Source: Bacillus gobiensis
GTDB lineage: Bacteria; Bacillota; Bacilli; Bacillales; Bacillaceae
Length of the DNA: 64,000 nucleotides
Direction: 5' to 3'
Assembly (NCBI RefSeq): GCF_001278705.1
Contig: NZ_CP012600.1
Location: 4,499,864 to 4,563,863 of the forward strand
The notes under the pieces are model-generated. The model saw nothing but the letters and a program-made list of their open reading frames with translations, did no database searches and was not told the origin of the DNA. A program made the translations under genes and the position numbers. Below are positions 57,449 through 64,000 of this stretch, in pieces. The stretch's first letter is position 1, and each line of letters opens with the position of its first letter.

Positions 57449-58801
57449 ATGTTTTGGAGTATTATGAGACTAAAGAATTATTTTTTCATTAATGCTCTAA
57501 AAGACTGGACTGATGCAATGATCGAGTCAATCGAACAGGTTTCCTACCATATTTTAGTCATGATCCTACCAATGGTTATTTACCATTTATTCATCAAAGA
57601 AGACAAACTTAATAGGAAGAAATTCATTTCTTTTTTGTTTGGAACATTGTTCATTTCTCTGTTTTTAACCATGACAAATCCAGTATTATTTTCTGATGGT
57701 TACCATTATGATTTTCGGGTTATTCCGATCATCATTGCTTTCTTGTATGACGGGGTGAAGCCAGGTGTAATGCTTGTGGGGCTCATGCTTATGTATCGTT
57801 ATTGGTTTGGAGGGAATGGTTTTTATGTTACGTTGGTTAATTATTTCATTGCAGCAGTGGCTCTTATTTTAATTAGCAGAAACTTTTCTTCTTATCCTTT
57901 GAGGAAAAAATTATATAGCATTAGTCTCTTTTTCTGGGGAATTGCGTTCACAAGAGCAATCAGCCTGCTATTGTTAAACGAGCTGGCACAACTGATTTCC
58001 ATGATGCTTTTCTCCTTCCTGACTTATGTAACTCTCTTAATCCTTGTACTCATCATTGAAAATTTAGATATTCAAATCGTTTATAAAAAACAAATTATCG
58101 ACTCAGAGAGACTGAATACGATCAGTCAGTTGGCAGCTTCGGTTGCCCATGAGGTAAGAAATCCGATGACATCTGTCAAAGGTTTTTTGCAATTGATGAA
58201 AACGAACGACAATTTAAATGAAAAGCAGATGAAGTATATTGCTATTTCTTTAGAAGAATTGAAAAGAACAGAGGGAGTCATTAACGATTATTTATCTTTA
58301 GCCAAACCAGGCAAAGAGGTGAAAGAAGAGATACAAATCTCCTTTGAAGTCCAATCGGCAATAGATATAATTACCTCCTATACTAATACTCATAATATTG
58401 CTATCTTTTCATCAATTGAGGAAGGACTGTTTATTAAAGGAAATAGAAGTGAATTGAAGCAGGCTCTATTAAATATTATGAAAAACGGGGTAGAGGCCAT
58501 AGATTCAAATGGCACGTTAACGATAAATACGTATAAAAAAAATAATAATGTGTGTATTGAAATTATTGATAACGGGATAGGCATGACAAAAAAACAAATC
58601 CAGAATCTCGGCACGCCATACTATTCAACAAAAATCAAAGGAACCGGAGTCGGTTTAACTATCACTTACAATATTATTAAAGAAATGAACGGTACGATTT
58701 CAGTCACCAGCAAAAAGGATGTAGGAACCACTTTTTGTATCGAATTGCCTTTATTAATGATTAATGCAACTGCTGTTTATGACAAGGCCGAAGTATTATG
58801 A
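57449..58801 (+). CDS. KinB-like sporulation sensor histidine kinase
   Basis: About 450 residues. Six membrane helices in the first 210 residues (5TMR-LYT-like sensor), then the dimerisation box VAHEVRNPMTSVKGFLQLM with the phospho-accepting His near 236, and a HATPase with NIMKNGVEAI (N box), IEIIDNGIGM (G1) and GTGVGLTITYNIIKEMNG (G2). KinB-type kinases feed phosphate into the Spo0F phosphorelay; no cognate regulator is adjacent, as for orphan sporulation kinases. The start is uncertain: ATG 57449 or ATG 57518, neither with a strong ribosome site. Confidence 0.82.
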   Translation: MFWSIMRLKNYFFINALKDWTDAMIESIEQVSYHILVMILPMVIYHLFIKEDKLNRKKFISFLFGTLFISLFLTMTNPVLFSDGYHYDFRVIPIIIAFLYDGVKPGVMLVGLMLMYRYWFGGNGFYVTLVNYFIAAVALILISRNFSSYPLRKKLYSISLFFWGIAFTRAISLLLLNELAQLISMMLFSFLTYVTLLILVLIIENLDIQIVYKKQIIDSERLNTISQLAASVAHEVRNPMTSVKGFLQLMKTNDNLNEKQMKYIAISLEELKRTEGVINDYLSLAKPGKEVKEEIQISFEVQSAIDIITSYTNTHNIAIFSSIEEGLFIKGNRSELKQALLNIMKNGVEAIDSNGTLTINTYKKNNNVCIEIIDNGIGMTKKQIQNLGTPYYSTKIKGTGVGLTITYNIIKEMNGTISVTSKKDVGTTFCIELPLLMINATAVYDKAEVL

Positions 58802-58928
58802 GCTTTCGGAGCAGGAACTAAATCAAGCTCCTGCTTCAAAACCTGGCAGTACAGAAAACATGTGACTGACTCGGATATATCACTTTTTCTGTCCAGCTTT
58901 GTCGAACGGTGAAGATTCACTTTATCGT

Positions 58929-59369
58929 TCAACCCTCTTCAGGCAGCATGTGACGAAATGGAACAGGTGATGAAATAATAATCGACGTATTCGGAATCCC
59001 GTAAGGAATCAACCGGTCGATAAGCAGTCCCATGGCACCGATTCCGCTGACAGCTGCTTTCATAAAATAAGATACCTCGCCAGTCACCCGGTGGCACTCT
59101 ATGATTTCTTCCTGCTCTTGAATAAAGCTTTCAAATTTTTGCGGAGTTACCTGAAGCCCTGTGATCCGAATAATCATCAATGTATCCTTTCCCAGTTTTG
59201 CTGGAGAAATTCTTGCGCCAAAGCCTTCAATTACCCCGCTCTCTTGCAGCTTGGCTATTCGTTCTGAAATGCTCGGCCTGCTTAATGCCAATCGTTTGGA
59301 AAGCTCACTTATTGTAATCCGCCCATCCTCCTGCAAAAGCTGCAGCAATTTCACGTCCAATTGATCCAC
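58929..59369 (-). CDS. Lrp/AsnC-family transcriptional regulator
   Basis: 146 residues. The N-terminal helix-turn-helix (VDQLDVKLLQLLQEDGRITI, then ELSKRLALSRPSISERIAKLQ) is followed by the RAM/AsnC effector domain (ARISPAKLGKDTLMIIRITG ... IIECHRVTGEVSYFMKAAV). GAAGGGAT eight bases before GTG 59369 suggests this start, which gives the usual length; the frame extends to 59417. It is divergent from the YitT-like gene and may control it. Confidence 0.85.
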   Translation of the reverse strand: MDQLDVKLLQLLQEDGRITISELSKRLALSRPSISERIAKLQESGVIEGFGARISPAKLGKDTLMIIRITGLQVTPQKFESFIQEQEEIIECHRVTGEVSYFMKAAVSGIGAMGLLIDRLIPYGIPNTSIIISSPVPFRHMLPEEG

Positions 59370-59521
59370 AAAAATCATCCCTTCAAATTGAATGCTTATT
59401 TCAATTTTTTTCTTCATTTTAAATGTTAGACATCCTAATTACCTTCACTATTCTATGTAAATCATCGTATCAAAAATGTACCATTAATAATATACAAAAT
59501 GAGTAACAGGTGGTGGGATTG

Positions 59522-60139
59522 GTGAGAAAGCTTTCATATATAATATTGGGATGCATAATAACTGCTTTGGGAGTTATCATATTGAGACATTCTCATTTAA
59601 TCACAGGCGGTACAGCAGGGCTCTCCCTAAATCTGTCCTACTTTTTTCACCTTCCGTTTGCCGTTATTTTCTTCGTTATTAATTTACCTTTTTATTTGTT
59701 TTCCATCATACAAATGGGCTGGCGATTTACGTTAATGACTCTTTTTTCTGTATCCTTATTATCAGTGCTAACATGGTTCGACGCTTTTCTTCCGGGATTT
59801 ACGATTCCGCTGCTTTTTGGCGCCATAATAGGCGGGCTTTTCATCGGATTTGGACTCACTTTACTGTTTAAAAATGGGGCATCTCTTGGCGGGGCAAATA
59901 TAATGGCATTATTTTTACAAAGAAAATACGGCTGGAATCCTGGCAAAGTTAACTTGATATTTGATATGGTTGTCGTTTGCAGTGGTATGTACACAGTAGG
60001 ATTCAGCAATGGACTATCCTCGATTCTATCGATCGTTACTACATCAATCGTCATTAGCTGTTATAAACATCAAATTTCCTCAGGAAATGTTCAAAGGAAA
60101 CCTGCTATACAGCCTGGAGTGACTACAATGCAGAACTAA
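59522..60139 (+). CDS. YitT-family membrane protein, second copy
   Basis: 205 residues, six membrane helices. GVIILRHSHLITGGTAGLSLNLSYFFHLP and GFGLTLLFKNGASLGGANIMALFLQRKYGWNPGKV repeat the layout of the first YitT-like gene at 14285, including the T/SGG-A-G pattern. It also lacks the C-terminal DUF2179 domain. Start GTG 59522 follows AGGTGG. Its Lrp neighbour hints at amino-acid-linked control; the function is unknown. Confidence 0.75.
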   Translation: MRKLSYIILGCIITALGVIILRHSHLITGGTAGLSLNLSYFFHLPFAVIFFVINLPFYLFSIIQMGWRFTLMTLFSVSLLSVLTWFDAFLPGFTIPLLFGAIIGGLFIGFGLTLLFKNGASLGGANIMALFLQRKYGWNPGKVNLIFDMVVVCSGMYTVGFSNGLSSILSIVTTSIVISCYKHQISSGNVQRKPAIQPGVTTMQN

Positions 60140-60144
60140 GAAAA

Positions 60145-60171
60145 AAGAACACCAAAAATCAGGGTGTTCTT
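60145..60171. terminator. Hairpin terminator after the YitT gene
   Basis: AAGAACACC / GGGTGTTCTT. An A-run precedes it and no T-run follows on the plus strand. Confidence 0.5.
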
Positions 60172-60406
60172 AGGCCTGAGAGCAAGCAATATCTGGTTGC
60201 TGGACAAGCGTTTACACCATTCCCCCTCCATCAATTTCATTGTCTTTCGTAACCTTTTTTTCTTTTAATCTTTACACATTGAAGACATTGGTATTTGTAA
60301 AAAAATGTTAATATATCAGATTTTTGTTGAAAACGCTCGCTTTGTATTGTTAAAATTAGACATACCCATATTTCTTTTTTTTTGGAAAATGAATTCAAGG
60401 AGGAAT

Positions 60407-61363
60407 ATGTTAAAAAAGCTAAATGTTAGTCTGTTTTTGGCCACCGTTTTCTTGCTAGTTTCATTGATTTTACCCCTTACATCTTTTGCTTCTACCACTG
60501 ACACCGTACCGGTTTTTGATGATCGTGATCTCCCTGTATCGAGTGATGGGAAAGAAGTATCGAAAGAAAAAATGCAAGAATTTAAGAGAACAATGGGAGA
60601 GAAAAGTTCTTCCCCTCCTTTTGAAGGAACAGGAAAATTAAACCCTACTATGGATGAATCCTATGATGAAAACGAAAAACCAAACTCTCCTGAAGAAATC
60701 GACACAAACGTAGTTATCGGAACAGATAACAGAACAAGAGTCAATCCCACTACAACATATCCCAATAGAACAGTTACATTCCTTGATGTAAAGTACCCTA
60801 AAGCTCCTGGTTCTTATCGATGCACAGGATTTTTTATAGACCCTGATACAGTCGCTACGGCCGGCCATTGTGTACATGACAAAAGTAAAGGCGGCTGGGC
60901 AACATCTATAACAGTTATTCCAGGCAAAACCGGCAGGAGTAATCCATTTAGCTATACTATGGGAACCACTTTTTACTCTGTAAAAGGCTGGACAGAAAAC
61001 GAAAATTCTGACTATGACTATGGAGCGATCAAAGTTGCAAAAAGTTTAGGGAACACAGTTGGATGGTTAGGTTATAGTTGGCAATTGTCATCCCTTAATG
61101 GAACCGGAGTAATTCTTCAGGGATATCCAGTTGATAAACCTATGGGTACAATGTGGGAGCATTCTGGGAGCATACAGTGGTCTTTATCGAATCGGATTGG
61201 ATATCATATTGATACGCATGGTGGTCAAAGTGGAGCCCCTGTATACAAGTCAACTAATCATGCAGTCGGGATTCATTCAGGGGGTTATTCATCCTATTAC
61301 AACGTAGGCACTCGAATTACAGAGGCTAAGTTTGATAATTTAAGCTACTGGAAGGGGTTATAA
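60407..61363 (+). CDS. Secreted V8/glutamyl-endopeptidase-like serine protease
   Basis: 318 residues. Signal peptide (KLNVSLFLATVFLLVSLILP, ending LTSFAS), a propeptide of about 80 residues, then a trypsin-fold S1B domain. The catalytic triad is His in VATAGHCVHD, Asp in ENSDYDYGAIKV and Ser in GGQSGAPVYKS, the pattern of glutamyl endopeptidases (Blase, V8). Conserved Cys in RCTGFFI and AGHC can bond. CAAGGAGGAAT before ATG 60407 sets the start, well inside the frame that opens at 60305. It ends one base into the next gene. Confidence 0.88.
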   Translation: MLKKLNVSLFLATVFLLVSLILPLTSFASTTDTVPVFDDRDLPVSSDGKEVSKEKMQEFKRTMGEKSSSPPFEGTGKLNPTMDESYDENEKPNSPEEIDTNVVIGTDNRTRVNPTTTYPNRTVTFLDVKYPKAPGSYRCTGFFIDPDTVATAGHCVHDKSKGGWATSITVIPGKTGRSNPFSYTMGTTFYSVKGWTENENSDYDYGAIKVAKSLGNTVGWLGYSWQLSSLNGTGVILQGYPVDKPMGTMWEHSGSIQWSLSNRIGYHIDTHGGQSGAPVYKSTNHAVGIHSGGYSSYYNVGTRITEAKFDNLSYWKGL

Positions 61364-61719
61364 TGTTAAAATTCATCTCGAATTGTCTACTCTTCACTTT
61401 GTTCTTTGTACTCATTTCTGCTTGCAGCAGTGCCAATAATAAAGAAGAGGAACAGCCCGTTATGGCAACAGTTACTATTAATGTGAGCGATAAAGACAAT
61501 AAACCGCTAAAAAATATAAAAGTAACAGAAGATTTGCATACCAGCAATGACATTGGGCATGAGATCGGTACTACTGATAAAGATGGAAACATTAAGTGGG
61601 AGACACAGACTGGGAAATATGATGTCATTCTATATGACGTAAAAGCTGGAAATGATTCTGAGCACACGATTAATATAACAGAAGATACCACAACAATTCA
61701 TTTGGTTTATAAATCATAA
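61363..61719 (+). CDS. Small lipoprotein with a carboxypeptidase-regulatory-like domain
   Basis: 118 residues. Signal with lipobox (LFFVLISACSS, Cys near residue 21), then a beta-sandwich-like segment ATVTINVSDKDNKPLKNIKV ... IGTTDKDGNIKWETQTGKYDV typical of carboxypeptidase-regulatory or SdrD-B type domains. TAATG overlap with the protease gene means coupled translation, so the lipoprotein may hold, protect from, or inhibit the protease at the cell surface. That role is inference. Confidence 0.78.
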   Translation: MLKFISNCLLFTLFFVLISACSSANNKEEEQPVMATVTINVSDKDNKPLKNIKVTEDLHTSNDIGHEIGTTDKDGNIKWETQTGKYDVILYDVKAGNDSEHTINITEDTTTIHLVYKS

Positions 61720-61755
61720 ATTAGAAGAAAGGTCCTTTTTTAAAGAGAGGCCTTC

Positions 61756-61796
61756 AGCTTGTCGAGAAAGGGGTATTTTTCTCGACAAGCTTTTTC
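61756..61796 (+). terminator. Rho-independent terminator
   Basis: AGCTTGTCGAGAAA / TTTCTCGACAAGCT with a T5 tail, after the protease-lipoprotein pair. Confidence 0.9.
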
Positions 61797-62225
61797 TATG
61801 GGTTTCTTAATCGATGGAAATTTTAATGAACTTTTGAATCGATATGGATTGCCACGCTGCAGTTAGTAGAACCTGCTCACTTGCGTTCTTTAATCCCCCC
61901 GTAACCGGCAATAACGAAGCCCATGCAGCTCTTTTGAGTCTGCGAAGCTTCGCGCCATTTTTTCTTTTCGAAATTTATAAAGCATTTTTACCTTTTCTTT
62001 ATGAACTTCCCACACATGATATGTAATGACTTTCACTTTTATTTTTTAGATCTTATACATCGGGAAAGGAGGGAACAATTCTCGCAAATTTTTGAATTCG
62101 ATATATATTTTCTATACCCTCTCGGGGCGAAGTTCGATAGGTTAGTTCTTGGTGGTTTGGACATACGTAAACATTTGGTGCTTCATTAAATTGAAATTTC
62201 CATTTGGGAATAGGACCTTTCGTGT
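61797..62225. other. Intergenic stretch
   Basis: About 430 bases with no supported gene. Short frames at 61844-62026 and 62053-62241 have no ribosome site or recognised domain. CGAAGCTTCG at about 61946 is a 10-bp palindrome. Confidence 0.4.
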
Positions 62226-63461
62226 TTAAGCTTTTTGCCACTCACTCAGCTTTTGGTCGCTTGGAAGCATAAAGGCAGCGGTGCCGAGGATAGGTAAAAG
62301 TGCAATCGATATCATCGTTGCTGTAAGACCGAATGTATCAATAATCAAGCCAAGGGCGACTGATCCGATGGCGCCCATCCCAAATGCAAGACCAACCGTC
62401 TGCCCCGACATCATGCCGATTTTTCCGGGAATCAACTCCTGTGCATAAACAACAGTGACAGAAAAGCTCGACATTAAGAATAGGCCAATAACGGCAATTA
62501 AAATATAAGCAAGAGCAGGTCCTGCAAAAGGAAGCGCCAATGCAAGCGGAACGGAGCTGGCTAAAGAAGCAATAATTACCGTGCGCTTGCCAAAACGATC
62601 TGCAAAAGGACCACCTAAAAAGGTTCCGACAGCTCCTGCAATTAAAAACAAAAATACATAACCTTGCGATTCGGGAATACTTAAGCCGTATTTTTCTATT
62701 GCATAGAACGCGTAAAAATTGGAAATTGAGCTTATGTACCAAGAACGGGCGAAGATAATAAAAATAATGATAACAAGTGCAAATCGAATCGATTTTCTAT
62801 TTGCACCGGAGCCTGCCTTGGTCTTCTTTATTTTCTTCGGTTCTTTTGAAATCGTGTCCAGCTTGAATGAATACCATTTGGCAATATACATTAGAAAGAT
62901 GACAGCAAGAGCGGCGACTAAGGTGAAATATGCGGCTCCAAGCTGTCCGAATGGCACTAACACGAGTGCGGTTATTAACGGTGCCAGTGCCTGTCCTGTA
63001 TTTCCGCCGACTTGATAAATGGACTGCGCCAGTCCTCTCCGCGGACCGGCCGCCAAAAAAGCGACTCGGGAGCCTTCAGGATGAAAAACGGCAGAACCTA
63101 TTCCGATGAAAACGACACAGAGCAATATTGTTTCAAAGTTCGGGGCAAAAGCCAGGCCGAGGATGCCAAACATGCTGCTTGAAAGGCCTATCGGCAGAGC
63201 GTAAGGAACAGGCCGTTTATCCGTATACCAGCCGATCAAAGGCTGCATGACAGACGAAATCATATTTAATGCAAAAGCAATAAAGCCCAGCTGGGTGAAT
63301 GTCAGGTTCATTGAACGTTCTAGAATAGGAAACATAGCTGGAATAACCGCTTGCAGCGAGTCATTTAATAAATGGCAGATCCCAATGACAAATAATACAT
63401 AATATACTGTTTCTTGTTTTTTAACGAGCGGTTGTTTTTTTAAAGGTGTCGATAAAGCCAT
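62226..63461 (-). CDS. MFS exporter of the fosmidomycin-resistance (Fsr) family
   Basis: About 411 residues, 12 helices. HLLNDSLQAVIPAMFPILERSMNLTFTQLGF, GIGSAVFHPEGSRVAFLA near 120 and QSIYQVGGNTGQALAPL are diagnostic of the Fsr family. Members export fosmidomycin-like or aromatic compounds. The frame is open to 63503, but AAAGGACAC before ATG 63461 and the absence of homology upstream set this start. Confidence 0.88.
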   Translation of the reverse strand: MALSTPLKKQPLVKKQETVYYVLFVIGICHLLNDSLQAVIPAMFPILERSMNLTFTQLGFIAFALNMISSVMQPLIGWYTDKRPVPYALPIGLSSSMFGILGLAFAPNFETILLCVVFIGIGSAVFHPEGSRVAFLAAGPRRGLAQSIYQVGGNTGQALAPLITALVLVPFGQLGAAYFTLVAALAVIFLMYIAKWYSFKLDTISKEPKKIKKTKAGSGANRKSIRFALVIIIFIIFARSWYISSISNFYAFYAIEKYGLSIPESQGYVFLFLIAGAVGTFLGGPFADRFGKRTVIIASLASSVPLALALPFAGPALAYILIAVIGLFLMSSFSVTVVYAQELIPGKIGMMSGQTVGLAFGMGAIGSVALGLIIDTFGLTATMISIALLPILGTAAFMLPSDQKLSEWQKA

Positions 63462-63547
63462 GAATGTGTCCTTTCCAAATACATTTAGAGATACGAAATA
63501 CATACTTAATTATTCATAAACTGAAACGAATTTACAATAGGTCAAAA

Positions 63548-63578
63548 GAAAAAACCTCGCTGTTTGATCAGCGAGGCT
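63548..63578 (-). terminator. Terminator of the minus-strand methyltransferase gene
   Basis: CCTCGCTG (63555-63562) / CAGCGAGG (63569-63576) with a T6 tail on the minus strand. Confidence 0.85.
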
Positions 63579-63644
63579 GTTAGGCTTATTTTCTTACGAT
63601 GATGTGAAATCGTTCCATACCACGTAATGTGAATTATGGATGTT

Positions 63645-64000
63645 TTATTTTTTTACAGCATGAATGTAATGGATGGTTTCAAAGGCTGTTAAGTAATCTT
63701 TTCGATCGTCAAAATAAAGCTCATTAATTTTAGCCGGTGATAGATGTTCATAAATGAGTAAACCTGATTTTTCTAACATATTCTCCATTTCATCATAAGA
63801 AAAACACGATTTCATTGGTTCTCCGCTTGCTGATGCCATTTTTACCATGTTTTCCACTCGATTAGAGATTCCTTTTTCATTAAATAATTTTTCGTCTGCA
63901 TAATCAAAAACTATGGAACTCCCCTGTGGGACTTCGGCAAATAAATGATCTATCAAGCTTGAATTTTCCTCTTTAGTTAAATAATAAGAAACACCTAAAA
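63645..64000 (-). CDS. LCM-family SAM-dependent methyltransferase, cut by window end
   Basis: At least 118 residues of the C-terminal half. LGVSYYLTKEENSSLIDHLF, then SSIVFDYADEKLFNEKG and MENMLEKSGLLIYEHLSP fit the leucine-carboxyl-methyltransferase-like family (TIGR00027 type) of class I methyltransferases. The frame runs off the right edge, so the start and the SAM-binding GxGxD motif are not visible. The substrate is unknown. Confidence 0.75.
   Translation of the reverse strand, partial: LGVSYYLTKEENSSLIDHLFAEVPQGSSIVFDYADEKLFNEKGISNRVENMVKMASASGEPMKSCFSYDEMENMLEKSGLLIYEHLSPAKINELYFDDRKDYLTAFETIHYIHAVKK

Noticed and set aside
61844..62026. 60-residue frame after the protease operon
   Set aside because: No ribosome site and no domain; composition is not protein-like in either strand.

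Overview
The window reads as chromosome of a low-GC, endospore-forming Gram-positive of the Bacillaceae (Bacillus sensu lato). Supporting signs are a spo0M homologue, spore sulfolactate genes (comB-comA), a KinB-like sporulation kinase, a preQ1-I riboswitch before queT, a tandem glycine riboswitch, strong AGGAGG ribosome binding sites with many GTG/TTG starts, and an LPxTG surface protein. No rRNA, tRNA, intact IS, prophage or CRISPR array was seen.

Left part (1-28 kb). A mosaic of short operons: SnoaL-like protein, Spo0M, MOSC protein, a 1960-residue wall-anchored lamin-tail/metallophosphoesterase, a TetR-controlled membrane-protein/DoxX operon, MFS exporters, comB-comA, a frameshifted acetyltransferase with a small membrane protein, YitT, alkaline phosphatase, purT, a NERD protein, queT, an AGE-family epimerase, GNAT, NUDIX, EamA transporter and a divergent MocR regulator. 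Several decayed genes (MerR tail, GH25 head) lie between them. Two intergenic regions (2201-2332 and 19703-19834) each carry exactly seven copies of a GTGCAA/GTTCAA-centred repeat at an exact 21-bp period.

Central island (28.6-57.3 kb). This looks like one metabolic programme split over several transcripts. Betaine is taken up (OpuA-type ABC transporter, with an MFS transporter nearby), then demethylated by a Rieske monooxygenase to dimethylglycine, by a GcvT-fused flavoenzyme to sarcosine, and by monomeric sarcosine oxidase to glycine. Glycine is handled by a glycine-riboswitch operon: glyA, sdaAB, sdaAA, gcvT, gcvH, gcvPA, gcvPB, lipA and an IscA-like protein, giving serine and then pyruvate. 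The formaldehyde released is captured by HxlA/HxlB (ribulose monophosphate route) and can be oxidised to CO2 by a dissimilatory cycle through Zwf and Gnd, which lie beside an HxlR regulator. The promoters of hxlAB, zwf-gnd and a nitrilase/acetyltransferase pair share a 44-bp two-box motif with identical 30-bp box spacing, which I infer to be the HxlR operator. This binds the formaldehyde genes into a regulon and adds an unexpected nitrilase/GNAT pair to it.

Right part (57.3-64 kb). KinB-like kinase, an Lrp regulator divergent from a second YitT-family gene, a secreted V8-like serine protease translationally coupled to a small lipoprotein, an Fsr-type MFS exporter and a methyltransferase that runs off the window end.
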